From Bacteroidales bacterium (GTDB lineage: Bacteria > Bacteroidota > Bacteroidia > Bacteroidales > F082): a DNA stretch of 64,000 nucleotides. The position numbers and the translations under genes are program-made. The DNA lies in contig JAKIVD010000019.1 in NCBI GenBank assembly GCA_021647205.1, positions 1 through 64,000 on the forward strand, in the 5' to 3' direction. The number at the start of each line of letters is the position of its first letter. Within the stretch, counting starts at the first letter, position 1. Under the pieces are notes generated by a model. It ran no database searches. It had not been told where the DNA came from and worked only from the letters and a program-made list of their open reading frames with translations. Below are positions 17,718-27,253 of the stretch, in pieces.

Positions 17718-19520
17718 ATGAAAAATACTGTCCTTATCGTTGTCAATCTGTTTTTGACCTGGTCAATAATTAACCCATTGGCTGCACAAGTACAAAGCGA
17801 CTCCACAACAGCTGCCGGCCGGGCTGATACAATTTCTGAAACGGCATTCTTACCCGCTGATACTTTAATTATCAGCCGTATTGATACGTCACGTCAGGCT
17901 GTTGAAAATAACAGAAACAAACAGGTTCAGGACCTGAAAGTCAAACTGGGCGAGCAGGATTTACTGATTAAAGATTCACCCGTTGTGCGGATGCTTGACA
18001 GTCTGGCTTTTGTGAAGTTTTACAAAAAACCATACTTCCGGCCCGACAGCACAAAAATTACCGGCCGCCGGTTTGCGCCCGGGGAGATTCCATCCTATCC
18101 CGATTCAATTTACGAACAACGCATCCATGCCCTGAACATCGAAACACCCATCGAACTCACTTACAACAAAGTTGTGAAAAGCTACATCGATTTATATGGT
18201 GTCAAAAAACGAAACCTGACTGCAAAAATGCTGGGCCTTTCCGAGCTTTATTTTCCCATGTTTGAGGAAGCTTTGGACAAATTCGACATCCCGCTGGAGA
18301 TAAAATACCTTGCCATTGTTGAATCGGCACTCAACCCGGCTGCCGGTTCAAGGATGGGCGCCAAAGGCCTGTGGCAATTCATGTACGGAACCGGAAAGGT
18401 TTACGGGCTGAAAGTGAGCTCCCTGGTAGATGACCGCTACGACCCTTACAAGGCCACTGTTGCTGCCTGCGAACACCTGACGGACCTTTACGCCATCTAC
18501 GGTGACTGGTCGCTCAGCCTGGCTGCCTACAATTCAGGTGCCGGTAATGTGAACCGTGCCATCCGCCGCGCCGGGGGAACCAAGAACTACTGGGCGGTCT
18601 GGCCTTTTCTTCCCCGCGAAACAAGAGGGTATGTTCCGGCTTTCATTGCGGTCAACTACATCATGAATTATGCCGAAGAACACAACATTTTTCCCATGCG
18701 CCCCACCATGTTTTTCTACGACATCGACACAGTTACAATTAATGACATCCTGGCTTTTGACCAGTTGAACGAGATGCTGGGCATTCCTGTCGATGAAATA
18801 AAATTCCTGAACCCGCAGTTCAAGAAAAGCATCATCCCGGCAACGGAAGGAAAAACCTACACCATCCGTATCCCGCGAAAATTTGTGGCTGACTTCCTTA
18901 ACAACGAACAAGCGCTTTACGCTTACAAAACAAAAAAAGGTATTGAAAGGGAAAAGCTGCTTGCCGAAGTGAAAAAGGCCAAAGACCGGAACATCCACTA
19001 CGTAAAAAGTGGCGAGAACCTGGGCCTGATTGCCAAACGCTACCATGTTTACGTCAGCCAGATCAAGCAATGGAACAACCTGCGGAGCAGTACGATTTAT
19101 CCCGGGCAGAAACTCGTCCTTTTCGGGGCCAACAACAGTAAGTATTACCAAAGTTCAAAAACACCGGTAAAACGGTCTTCCTCCAAGTCCTACCACAAGG
19201 TAAGGTCGGGCGAAAACCTGGGCTTGATTGCAAAGAAATACAAATGCACCACCACCGACCTCAAAGAGTGGAACAACCTGAGAAGTTCAAAAATTTATCC
19301 AAACCAGAAACTCGTTGTTTATAAACCTGCCGAAAAACCTTCCGGCTCGGTCAAAGATGGAAAATACCTCTACCATGTTGTCAGAAAAGGGGATACGCTT
19401 TGGGACATCGCCAAAGAATATGACGGTGTAACAGTTGACCAGATTAAACGGCTGAACAATATTCACAATTCCAGGCGCTTGCAGCCCGGGCAAAAAATTA
19501 AGATTGCGGTTGTGAGTTGA
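17718..19520 (+). CDS. Membrane-bound lytic murein transglycosylase with three LysM domains (MltD-like)
   Basis: A 600-residue envelope protein with an N-terminal signal peptide (cleavage near LAAQ, residue 24). Residues about 180-330 form a lytic transglycosylase (SLT) domain with catalytic glutamate E202 in [19 protein letters not shown] and [12 protein letters not shown]. Three LysM peptidoglycan-binding domains follow at about 431-475, 496-540 and 551-599. The first two are almost the same ([10 protein letters not shown] repeated). It cleaves the MurNAc-GlcNAc bond of peptidoglycan to give anhydro products. A TATTTTTG box at 17673-17680 is its likely -7 element, leaving a leader of about 30 bases. 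Confidence 0.95.
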   Translation: MKNTVLIVVNLFLTWSIINPLAAQVQSDSTTAAGRADTISETAFLPADTLIISRIDTSRQAVENNRNKQVQDLKVKLGEQDLLIKDSPVVRMLDSLAFVKFYKKPYFRPDSTKITGRRFAPGEIPSYPDSIYEQRIHALNIETPIELTYNKVVKSYIDLYGVKKRNLTAKMLGLSELYFPMFEEALDKFDIPLEIKYLAIVESALNPAAGSRMGAKGLWQFMYGTGKVYGLKVSSLVDDRYDPYKATVAACEHLTDLYAIYGDWSLSLAAYNSGAGNVNRAIRRAGGTKNYWAVWPFLPRETRGYVPAFIAVNYIMNYAEEHNIFPMRPTMFFYDIDTVTINDILAFDQLNEMLGIPVDEIKFLNPQFKKSIIPATEGKTYTIRIPRKFVADFLNNEQALYAYKTKKGIEREKLLAEVKKAKDRNIHYVKSGENLGLIAKRYHVYVSQIKQWNNLRSSTIYPGQKLVLFGANNSKYYQSSKTPVKRSSSKSYHKVRSGENLGLIAKKYKCTTTDLKEWNNLRSSKIYPNQKLVVYKPAEKPSGSVKDGKYLYHVVRKGDTLWDIAKEYDGVTVDQIKRLNNIHNSRRLQPGQKIKIAVVS

Positions 19521-19776
19521 TGGTTTATTCCGTTCTGCTGAGCTTGACAAACCAGAAAAGTTCAGGCGAAGATCCATACTGACGGGTTTAACTCAGTTTG
19601 TTTATGCTTACCATAATAAATCAGTGTAAATCGGCCTCAAAAGAATTTGGCATAAAAATTTCTGCCAAAAAATGACAGAAGTTAAGTGATAGGTTACTAA
19701 AGCGTTCAGTACTGTTCATTTGTGCAATTTTTTTGAAACATTTTCGTTTTCCATACTGTATTAAAACATTGAAGTG

Positions 19777-20781
19777 ATGATCGGAAAAAGAATCGCAGGC
19801 GTTCTGTGCGCCCTGTTTTTGGTTTTGCTGATGAGTTCGTGCGAACAAGATAAAAATGGCAGCAAACCAAGGTCCATCGGCAATACATCTGAGATTCTTG
19901 TCGTGCTCGACAACGAACAACAATGGGACAACACTGTTGGGAAAACCATCCGCGATTATTTTGGCAGGGAACAGTACGGCCTCAACCAGCCGGAGCCCAT
20001 TTTTAAACTGGCACACCTGACCAAAAAAAGTTTCTCTGACTTGTTTAAAAAACACAGGAACCTCCTAATTGTCCACATTGATCCGGCAATTGAAAAAACA
20101 AAAATTGAATCCTTCGAAAACCTGTGGGCCAGCCCCCAGCAAATTATTAATATTCAGTCTCCCGACAACCAGGCATTTGTTGATGCACTTAGGGAAAACG
20201 CAAACACCATCATCGAAAAATACAACCGCGCCGAACGCCAAAGGATTTTGTCAGTCTTCCGGCCAACTTCGCGCAACAAAGTAACCGGTTGGCTGGCCCA
20301 GGCTTTTCACCTGAAAATGACCATCCCCAGCGGGTTTTTTATGGCAAAGTCAGAGCCGGGCTTTATGTGGATTAGGAAAGAAGCCAACAAGTACAGCCAG
20401 GGAATTATTATCATCAGCGAAGCTTACAAAGACACGGCACAGTTTTCCGCCGCAAGTATCCTGGCACGTTCAAACAGGTCCCTCAAACAATACGTTCCCG
20501 GCGAACAAGACAGCTCGTACATGCAGGTTTACGATGAGTTTGTCGTTCCGCACGCAAAAAACATCAGTGGTTTTGTGAGCGATTACGCCATCGAAATCAG
20601 AGGCCTGTGGAAGGTTGAAGGCGATTTTATGGCAGGACCGTTCGTCAGCTACACATTTTTGGACCCGCGTTCAAACCAGATTATCACTTTGTTCGGTTAC
20701 GTTTACCATCCCAACAAAAAGAAACGCGACCTGCTCAGACAGGTTGAATCCATCTTGTACTCCACCCGTTTTATTGATTAG
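19777..20781 (+). CDS. DUF4837 family lipoprotein
   Basis: A 334-residue lipoprotein starting at the ATG at 19777, preceded by an in-frame GTG. The signal peptide ends LLMSSC near residue 22. The body matches what I know of the DUF4837 family of Bacteroidota: EILVVLDN early, GWLAQAFHLKMTIPSGF in the middle, and GLWKVEGDFMAGPFVSY toward the end. The function of the family is unknown. It probably faces the periplasm or sits in the outer membrane. Single gene, same direction as the transglycosylase before it and the stress protein after it. Confidence 0.85.
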   Translation: MIGKRIAGVLCALFLVLLMSSCEQDKNGSKPRSIGNTSEILVVLDNEQQWDNTVGKTIRDYFGREQYGLNQPEPIFKLAHLTKKSFSDLFKKHRNLLIVHIDPAIEKTKIESFENLWASPQQIINIQSPDNQAFVDALRENANTIIEKYNRAERQRILSVFRPTSRNKVTGWLAQAFHLKMTIPSGFFMAKSEPGFMWIRKEANKYSQGIIIISEAYKDTAQFSAASILARSNRSLKQYVPGEQDSSYMQVYDEFVVPHAKNISGFVSDYAIEIRGLWKVEGDFMAGPFVSYTFLDPRSNQIITLFGYVYHPNKKKRDLLRQVESILYSTRFID

Positions 20782-20860
20782 TTTGCTTTGGTTGCAGCTA
20801 AATTTGCTTTACGGAAACGAAAAGTGTATCTTTATCAATTCAAAATAAACTATTGAAGGC

Positions 20861-21679
20861 ATGAAAACGATTTTGATGCTGACCAATTTTTCGGAGTCGG
20901 CACGCAAGGCCGTCATCAGTTACCTGAAAGTGCACAGCAGACTGAAAAGCGATTCCAAATTTGGTTTACTGAATGTTTATTCCGTTCCCAAAACCGGTCA
21001 GTCGCAATTGCTGAAAATTGATGACGTTCTTGAGCGCTATGCCTGGCAAGACCTGAAACGGGAGAAGAAGATAATAGATGAAATACAGGAATTGGGCAAA
21101 CTGGATATTGATCTTATCGAAGGGCAGGGCGATTTGATCAAGGTGATCTGCCAACTGCATGAAAAACGGCCTATCGACCTCATTGTTCTCGGCTCAAGAG
21201 GATCGAACATCCTTAAACAACTGATTCTGGGAAGCAACACCAGCCGGCTTGTAAGGCTGGCGAAAACCCCGGTTTTGGTTATTCCCGAAAGTATTGATTT
21301 TAAGAAACCGGAAAGAATTGTTTTTGCCACCGACCTGAAGGAATGCCGTTTCGAAAAACATTTTGAGCGGCTGGTAAAGATTATCCGGTTTTTTGGTGCC
21401 GAATTGCTGATCCTGAACGTTTACCGCGAAGCAAAGCCCGATGCCCGGCTTTTTGAGGAAATGATGAACCTGTATTTAAAAAACATCCCCCATTCTTTTC
21501 ATTATTTACAAAACAACGACCCCGCCGCAGGCATCAGCGGGTTTTTAACCCATTGCCGCGCCGATATGCTGGCATTGGTTGAAAGGCCGGGAAACTTTCT
21601 GGTTAAACTGTTCCGTAACAGCGTAAGCAACCAACTGGCTTTAAGTACCGAAACCCCGCTGCTTGTTTTTCATAGTTAG
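20861..21679 (+). CDS. Universal stress protein, tandem UspA domains
   Basis: A 272-residue cytoplasmic protein with two UspA-like halves. The first half (1-145) keeps the ATP-binding motif G-2x-G-9x-G-S in VLGSRGSNILKQLILGSN followed by TPVLVIPES. The second half (about 150-272) opens RIVFATDL but has lost the glycine motif, which suggests only the first half binds nucleotide. Tandem-domain Usps respond to stress or energy limitation. Convergent with the lipoprotein gene that follows. Confidence 0.9.
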   Translation: MKTILMLTNFSESARKAVISYLKVHSRLKSDSKFGLLNVYSVPKTGQSQLLKIDDVLERYAWQDLKREKKIIDEIQELGKLDIDLIEGQGDLIKVICQLHEKRPIDLIVLGSRGSNILKQLILGSNTSRLVRLAKTPVLVIPESIDFKKPERIVFATDLKECRFEKHFERLVKIIRFFGAELLILNVYREAKPDARLFEEMMNLYLKNIPHSFHYLQNNDPAAGISGFLTHCRADMLALVERPGNFLVKLFRNSVSNQLALSTETPLLVFHS

Positions 21680-21709
21680 CCGGGGGTCAAAGCCGCTGTT
21701 CGGAATCCG

Positions 21710-22114
21710 CTACTCCTTTTCAAAATGAACAACCATCTTGCCCATGCTCATTTCCGATTCGGCGACAATCTGCTTGTCCTTGTACACGCCCAAATCAAAA
21801 GGTTTGGCCAGTTTATCGGAATCATCAAAAACATACGTAATTTTCTGGTCATCAGGATTCAGCTGCCATTTGGCTTCGAAAGTGTTTCCGAGGGAGATGA
21901 TCACCATTACCGAATCGTTCAGTATCTTGAAAAAAGTTTGGTTTTGTGTTTCCACCACTTGTTTGATGGTCTGGGGTGTAACACGGGCCTCATCAAAATC
22001 CGTCTCAACTTCAACTACCTTCCAGGTACCAATCAGTTTACTTTCGGGGGTAGTTTGGCAGGAAGCCAAAAACAGCATAGCGAAAATGCCAAATCCAAAT
22101 ACTACGTTCTTCAT
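21710..22114 (-). CDS. Small lipocalin-like lipoprotein
   Basis: A 134-residue protein with a signal peptide and lipobox LFLASCQ at about residues 14-20. The rest begins LIGTWKVVEVE, a common opening of small lipocalin-like lipoproteins in Bacteroidota, and is beta-rich. It probably binds a small hydrophobic ligand or acts structurally at the envelope; this is inference. It is a single gene, convergent with the stress-protein gene and divergent from the glycosyltransferase. Confidence 0.75.
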   Translation of the reverse strand: MKNVVFGFGIFAMLFLASCQTTPESKLIGTWKVVEVETDFDEARVTPQTIKQVVETQNQTFFKILNDSVMVIISLGNTFEAKWQLNPDDQKITYVFDDSDKLAKPFDLGVYKDKQIVAESEMSMGKMVVHFEKE

Positions 22115-22291
22115 TTTTCTTCACTTTTTAAGAAGGCAAAGATACTTCATTATTGATAATTTCACCAAAGTGATTTCACCGAAAGAAAGGATGGGGGAAT
22201 TGAATCCCACGCTCTGTCAGCACTGTTGCCGACACTTTGATAAAAAAACTATATTTGACTAATTATTGCCGGGTTTGTTTAACTGTAAGCC

Positions 22292-23062
22292 ATGCCGAAG
22301 ATATCCGTTGCCATCATTACCTTAAACGAAGCACGCAATATTGGCCGGTGCCTCGAATCGGTTCGCGATATTGCTGATGAGGTTGTTGTTGTGGACTCGT
22401 TTTCAACTGATGACACCGAAAAAATTTGCCGGAAGCACCGTGTGCGTTTTATTCAACATCTCTTTGAAGGCTACATCGAACAAAAAAACTTCGCGCTCTC
22501 GCAAACCACGCACAACTATGTTTTGTCGCTTGATGCCGACGAAGCCCTGTCCGACGAATTAAAAGCTGCCGTTATTCAAGCCAAATCAAATTTGCATGCC
22601 GACGGTTACACCATGAACCGGCTGACCAATTATATCGGAAAATGGATTCGCCATTGCGGCTGGTATCCCGATACCAAACTCAGGCTGTTTAACCGGGCCA
22701 AAGGAAAATGGGGAGGTGTCAACCCCCATGATGAATTCCTGTTTTCGGGAAATGCTACAACTGTGCACCTCAAGGGCGATTTATTGCATTACTCCTTCTT
22801 CTCCATCGAAGACCACCACAAACAAATTGAGCATTTCACCGACATTGCCGCACGGGCTTATTTTGAAAAAGGCAAAAAAGCCTCGTTGGTTAAACTGGTT
22901 TTCAGCCCGTTTGTCCGGTTCATCCGCGATTATTTTTTGCTGCTGGGATTTTTGGATGGGAAATATGGCCTTATTATATGCTATCTTTCCGCACGTTCTG
23001 TATCGATGAAGTATCGTAAATTAAAAAACATGAATCAACATGCATCTCTGAAAAAGTTGTGA
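22292..23062 (+). CDS. Family 2 glycosyltransferase, lipopolysaccharide core type
   Basis: A 256-residue GT-A glycosyltransferase: VAIITLNEARNIGRCLES at the N-terminus, VVVVDSFSTDDT for the nucleotide-sugar site, and the metal-binding LDADEALS at about residues 88-95. It resembles the KdtX/WaaE group that adds a sugar to the LPS inner core. A hydrophobic C-terminal part with FLLLGFLDGKYG suggests peripheral membrane attachment. It heads a run of three surface-sugar genes and has a base composition closer to the housekeeping genes than its two successors. Confidence 0.9.
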   Translation: MPKISVAIITLNEARNIGRCLESVRDIADEVVVVDSFSTDDTEKICRKHRVRFIQHLFEGYIEQKNFALSQTTHNYVLSLDADEALSDELKAAVIQAKSNLHADGYTMNRLTNYIGKWIRHCGWYPDTKLRLFNRAKGKWGGVNPHDEFLFSGNATTVHLKGDLLHYSFFSIEDHHKQIEHFTDIAARAYFEKGKKASLVKLVFSPFVRFIRDYFLLLGFLDGKYGLIICYLSARSVSMKYRKLKNMNQHASLKKL

Positions 23063-23095
23063 TATTGCAAGTATATCAACCATAAATTGTGCCGA

Positions 23096-24175
23096 ATGAA
23101 AAATATTTGTTTCGTAAATACAACAAGATTTTGGGGGGGGGGCGAGAAACTCCACCTTGAGTATGCGCTCAAATTTGCAGAAAGAGGGTTCAGGGTATAT
23201 CTTGCTGCCAAAAAGAACGGTCCGTTGTATGAAAAAGCAAAAGGAAATAAACTATTTCATTTTGATGTTTCCCTAAAAAACCTATCGTTTCTGAACCCGT
23301 TAAACTACAGGAAACTAACGCGTTTTTTCAAAAACGAGAAAATAGACACAATTGTTATCTCCAGCTCGCCCGATTTAAAAACAGCTGCTTTGTCAGCCAA
23401 ATTGGCCGGCGTAAAAAACATCGTTTACCTTCGCGGACTTGCCGTTCCAATTAAATACACCCCCCTTAACAAGTACATTCTTAAAAATGCAGTTACTCAT
23501 ATCATTCCCAATTCTGAGGAAACGAAAAGAATGATGCTCAAAAACATGATTGACCCAAAAATTGATGAAAAAATCAGTGTAATATATCATGGAATTGATT
23601 TGAAAGAATATGATGATAAACCAATTCAAAACCTTTTTGAAAAAGAAAATGAAGTATTACTGGGAAATGCAGGGAGGTTAACTCCGCAGAAAGGTCAGAA
23701 ACACTTGATAAACCTTGCTGAATTGTTGAGAAATAAAGGGCTGAAATTTAAACTGATAATTGCCGGAGACGGAGAGCTGAAAAAAGAACTTCAGCAATTG
23801 ATTGAGGATAAAGGTTTGAGCGGATATGTTAATTTGCCAGGGTTTATACCCGATATGGAAAGCTTTATGCACTCAATTGATATATTTGTTCTTAGCTCAG
23901 AGTGGGAAGGCTTTGGTTATGTAATTGTTGAGGCGATGGCTGCAGGCAAACCGGTTATTGCATTTGACATGACGAGTAATCCGGAAATCATTTCAAACAA
24001 CCATACTGGATTCTTGATTGAGTATCCTGATATTGAAGCAATGGCCCAAAAGGTAGAAAACCTGATTAAAAATGAAAAACTGAGAACCTCGATGGGAATT
24101 GATGCGCGAAAATCAGTTGAAAATAAATTTCAGCTTGACGATAAAATTACGGAAATAGTGAACCTGATTCAGTGA
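23096..24175 (+). CDS. Family 4 glycosyltransferase containing a G10 tract
   Basis: A 359-residue GT-B glycosyltransferase (start at ATG 23096; another in-frame start lies at 23087). The N-terminal acceptor domain begins ICFVNTTRFWGGGEKL. The C-terminal donor domain has GNAGRLTPQKGQ, IAGDGELKKEL and the E-x7-E motif in EWEGFGYVIVEAMA. It should transfer a sugar from a nucleotide donor onto lipopolysaccharide or a related glycan. Codons 13-16 contain ten consecutive Gs, a slip-prone tract: gain or loss of one base would truncate the protein. Markedly AT-rich compared with the preceding gene. Confidence 0.92.
   Translation: MKNICFVNTTRFWGGGEKLHLEYALKFAERGFRVYLAAKKNGPLYEKAKGNKLFHFDVSLKNLSFLNPLNYRKLTRFFKNEKIDTIVISSSPDLKTAALSAKLAGVKNIVYLRGLAVPIKYTPLNKYILKNAVTHIIPNSEETKRMMLKNMIDPKIDEKISVIYHGIDLKEYDDKPIQNLFEKENEVLLGNAGRLTPQKGQKHLINLAELLRNKGLKFKLIIAGDGELKKELQQLIEDKGLSGYVNLPGFIPDMESFMHSIDIFVLSSEWEGFGYVIVEAMAAGKPVIAFDMTSNPEIISNNHTGFLIEYPDIEAMAQKVENLIKNEKLRTSMGIDARKSVENKFQLDDKITEIVNLIQ
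23133..23142 (+). repeat. Ten-G homopolymer in a coding sequence
   Basis: Ten consecutive G residues encode part of Trp-Gly-Gly-Gly in the family 4 glycosyltransferase, near its 5' end. Tracts of this length change readily by slipped-strand mispairing, and near the 5' end of a surface-sugar gene this is the typical layout of a phase-variable locus. Confidence 0.85.
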
Positions 24176-24263
24176 ATAAGAGGTGCAGCAATTATTCCCT
24201 GAACTGATCATCAAAGACTGAACACTCCTGCATTTTTTTAAGATACACCGGAATACAAAAATT

Positions 24264-25007
24264 ATGTCAAGAAATTATAAGGGAATTCCCATTAACACAA
24301 CCCTGAACACGCACGAACGGGTATTTAACACGATAACTAAAGATGTTAATGCTAAAATTGCAGACATTCCTTCGGGGCAGGGTGCATTTATTAAGCGATT
24401 GAAAGACAATGGCTATAAGAATATTACAGCCATCGATATTGAAAATATAATGGAAATAGATCATGAGGATTTTGTTATAGGTGATATGACGAAAAAACTT
24501 CCATTTCCTGATGACCATTTGAATTGTATTATTTGTATTGATGGAATTGAACATATAAGCAAACAGTTTGATTTTGTGGAAGAAGTAAACCGTATATTAG
24601 TGAATGATGGTGAGTTTATTATTTCAACACCAAACATCAGTTCCATCAGGTCACGGTTCAAATGGCTTATGACAGGTCATCACCATAAGTGTAATTCACC
24701 TTTGGATGAAAACAACCCCACACCTCTTCATCATATTGGTATGATTTCATTTCCTGAAATAAGGTATTTGCTCCACACAAAAGGTTTTCGTGTAATTAAA
24801 GTTTCCACTAACCGGATTAAACCAATCAGTTGGCTATACGCTGTTTTTGTTCCATTTATTTATCTGTCCACCCTTTTTGTATATTGGAGAACAGCGAAAA
24901 AAGATGGGACACAACAAATAAATAGGGAAGTATTCAAATCAATGTTTACTAAAAGTATTCTGTTTGGAGAAACAATAATAGTAAAGGCCATCAAGCTAAG
25001 TGGATAG
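24264..25007 (+). CDS. SAM-dependent methyltransferase, class I
   Basis: A 247-residue protein. The Rossmann part has a degenerate glycine motif KIADIPSGQGAFIKRL at about 32-47, the acidic DIEN at the end of strand two, a GDMTKKLPFPDDHLNCI segment and the Methyltransf_11/23-like GEFIISTPN. Residues about 190-210 form a hydrophobic stretch that may hold it at the membrane. Position after two glycosyltransferases and the same AT-rich composition as the one before suggest it methylates a surface glycan or lipid intermediate. Confidence 0.85.
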   Translation: MSRNYKGIPINTTLNTHERVFNTITKDVNAKIADIPSGQGAFIKRLKDNGYKNITAIDIENIMEIDHEDFVIGDMTKKLPFPDDHLNCIICIDGIEHISKQFDFVEEVNRILVNDGEFIISTPNISSIRSRFKWLMTGHHHKCNSPLDENNPTPLHHIGMISFPEIRYLLHTKGFRVIKVSTNRIKPISWLYAVFVPFIYLSTLFVYWRTAKKDGTQQINREVFKSMFTKSILFGETIIVKAIKLSG

Positions 25008-25248
25008 TGTGTCAAAAACATGAAGCAGGCAGTATCCAACTGATTATGATTTCTCTTTGTTTTCTTGAGAACCTTTAAAAATAATCTAAAACCTCATTTA
25101 AGTTTGGAGCATAGAAAACCAGCTGAAGTACATGCGAATCCTGGCTTAGAATACTGATCATACGGAAAAAAATAAAGGAAAGCCAACCCCACCGGGCCAA
25201 TGCCAGCCTGTCACTGTTCCCCTATTCCGCCACTTCGCCCGGCTTTCC

Positions 25249-25256
25249 TATTTTTG
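25249..25256 (+). promoter_or_regulatory. -7 box seven bases before the dus start codon
   Basis: TATTTTTG at 25249-25256 fits TAnnTTTG, and the ATG is at 25264. With transcription normally starting 5-7 bases after the box, the mRNA would have almost no leader. Confidence 0.55.
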
Positions 25257-25263
25257 CAGGCAG

Positions 25264-26256
25264 ATGAGCACACCCTTAAAAATTTATCTGGCTCCTTTTC
25301 AGGGCATCACCGGTCATGTTTACCGAAGGTCTTTTGCGAAACATTTTAGAGGTGTTGATAAATTTTTCACTGCTTTTTTTACGGGCATTCATAAAGCCAA
25401 AAGCTTGTCGTCAAAAGCCGGGGAATTTGAAACCACACACTACAATGGAATAAAGCTGGTTCCCCAAATCCTGAGCAAGGATGCTGCCGAGATGTTGCGT
25501 TTTGCCAATTTCTGCCACGCAAAAGGCTTTGACGAAATCAACTGGAACCTCGGTTGCCCTTATCCGCGCGTAGCCAATAAAAAGCGGGGGTCGGGCTTGG
25601 TCCCGCATCCCGAAATGGTGGATGAAATACTGGGCAGTCTCATGCCGGAAATCCCCATCCGTTTGTCTGTGAAAACCAGGCTGGGCTATTTTTCCCCGGA
25701 CGAAATCCTGAAACTCATCCAGGTGCTGAACCGTTTCCCCGTTTCCGAACTCATCATCCACGCACGCATCGGGAAACAATTGTACAAAGGAGGGGTGAAC
25801 CTGTCTGCTTTTGAGCATGCCGCCGGCGCCAGCCAAATTCCCTTAGCTTACAACGGCGATATTTTCAGCCTTGACGGATTTCGTGAATTCGACAAGCGTT
25901 TTCCGGAGACCAACACCTGGATGATCGGCCGTGGCCTGCTGGTTGACCCTTTTCTGCCGGCAATCATCAAAGGGCTGCTGTTACCGGAACTTTCCCAAAG
26001 GAAAGCAATTGTCAGGAAATTCATTGACGACTTGTATTTCGGATACCGCAAAAAAATGAACGACCGGCCACAGGCCATCAATGTGCTGAAAGAGCTTTGG
26101 GGGTTCCTCTGCTTTTCGTTCGATGAGCCCCACAGGGTTTTTAACCTTTTGAAGAAAACCAAGTCATTTGACGAATACGAAAACGCTGTCAACTCGATTT
26201 TTGAAAAACACGAATGGCTGGGTTCTGTTGCAGGGCTCTTTCGCCCTTCAGGCTAA
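25264..26256 (+). CDS. tRNA-dihydrouridine synthase
   Basis: A 330-residue FMN-dependent TIM-barrel enzyme that reduces uridines in the D-loop region of tRNA. Seen are IYLAPFQGITGHVYRR at the FMN site, INWNLGCPY with the catalytic cysteine C98 followed by KKRGSGL, LSVKTRLGY, LIIHARIGKQLYKG and YNGDI, then IGRGLL. The length is close to DusB/DusC. The exact target uridine cannot be read from the sequence. Convergent with the radical SAM gene. Confidence 0.95.
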   Translation: MSTPLKIYLAPFQGITGHVYRRSFAKHFRGVDKFFTAFFTGIHKAKSLSSKAGEFETTHYNGIKLVPQILSKDAAEMLRFANFCHAKGFDEINWNLGCPYPRVANKKRGSGLVPHPEMVDEILGSLMPEIPIRLSVKTRLGYFSPDEILKLIQVLNRFPVSELIIHARIGKQLYKGGVNLSAFEHAAGASQIPLAYNGDIFSLDGFREFDKRFPETNTWMIGRGLLVDPFLPAIIKGLLLPELSQRKAIVRKFIDDLYFGYRKKMNDRPQAINVLKELWGFLCFSFDEPHRVFNLLKKTKSFDEYENAVNSIFEKHEWLGSVAGLFRPSG

Positions 26257-26289
26257 GTTTGGTACAAACTGATATCAGAAAACGGAACC

Positions 26290-27066
26290 TTAAAAATACA
26301 CCTCCGTTCTTATCCCCGCAGCTTCCACCTTTTCCGCAATGGTTTTCAATTCACTCTCGGGGATTTTTTCCAGGCTTTTTGCCGGTGTTCCCCTTTCAAT
26401 CGGGTAAAGCATCACGTACTCGGGATTGATTTTCTTTATCAATTCTAACCAGGCATCAAGCTCTTCGGGCCTGGTGTTGTCGATGATGTTATCCTTGAAC
26501 TCGCCTCTTACAAACAGCGTTTGAATGATGAGCTTCCCATCAAAAGCGAGCAGGTTTTCCACAATTCTTGCAAGCGAAAGATTTCCTGATGGCTGGTTCA
26601 GTAACTTGAAAGTTTCTTCAATACCCGTATCTAATTTCTGAATGTTCTTGTCGGTTTTTTTTAGTGCTTCCCTGATTTTGGCTTTATGCAACAGGCTGGC
26701 ATTCGACAAAATGCTGATGGCCGCAGTGGGTGCCAGCCGGTTACGAAGCTCGATGGTGTCGTCAATGATTTCCGCAAATTCGGGGTGGATGGTGGGTTCG
26801 CCGTTGCCGGCAAAGGTGATGGCATCGGGCTCGTTTACTGTTCCCTGTATTTCTATCAGTTTCTTTTCCAGTTGATTTTTTAAATTCTCCCGTCGCGGAA
26901 GCATAATTTTTGAAGCAGGGCGTTCCGTCCAGCCGCATTCGCAGTAAATACAGTTGAAGTTGCAGTGCTTGTTGTCTACAGGCAGCAGGTTGATGCCCAG
27001 CGAAACCCCAAGCCGGCGACTGTACACCGGGCCGAAAACCAGTTTGTCAAATAAAAATCCGGCCAT
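26290..27066 (-). CDS. Radical SAM protein
   Basis: From ATG 27066 (MAGFLFDKLVFGP) the protein has 258 residues. A TTG further up at 27081 lies inside the promoter -7 box and is unlikely to be used. The iron-sulfur site is C35-x3-C39-x2-C42 in NKHCNFNCIYCECGW. FAGNGEPTIHPEF supplies the glycine-rich SAM-binding segment. It resembles the wyosine-like/MoaA-like radical SAM proteins of unknown function that are frequent in anaerobes. No maturation partner or peptide gene is next to it. Confidence 0.9.
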   Translation of the reverse strand: MAGFLFDKLVFGPVYSRRLGVSLGINLLPVDNKHCNFNCIYCECGWTERPASKIMLPRRENLKNQLEKKLIEIQGTVNEPDAITFAGNGEPTIHPEFAEIIDDTIELRNRLAPTAAISILSNASLLHKAKIREALKKTDKNIQKLDTGIEETFKLLNQPSGNLSLARIVENLLAFDGKLIIQTLFVRGEFKDNIIDNTRPEELDAWLELIKKINPEYVMLYPIERGTPAKSLEKIPESELKTIAEKVEAAGIRTEVYF

Positions 27067-27078
27067 CGTTTTTTTGTG

Positions 27079-27086
27079 CAAAAGTA
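27079..27086 (-). promoter_or_regulatory. -7 box of the radical SAM gene
   Basis: TACTTTTG on the minus strand, 12 bases before the ATG at 27066. It decides the start: the alternative TTG at 27081 would be inside the box. Confidence 0.55.
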
Positions 27087-27253
27087 AATTTTATCCGGCA
27101 CTACTACCAGGAATGCAAAGCCGAATGCACGCATCTTTCTTTAATTTATGTATTCGTGCATGCGTGGCAAAAAAGTGATTTACAGTACGAAGATCCGCTT
27201 GTTCAACAGAACCAAAACTTTACTACTTTTATTTGCCGTAAAAAGTCATAAAA

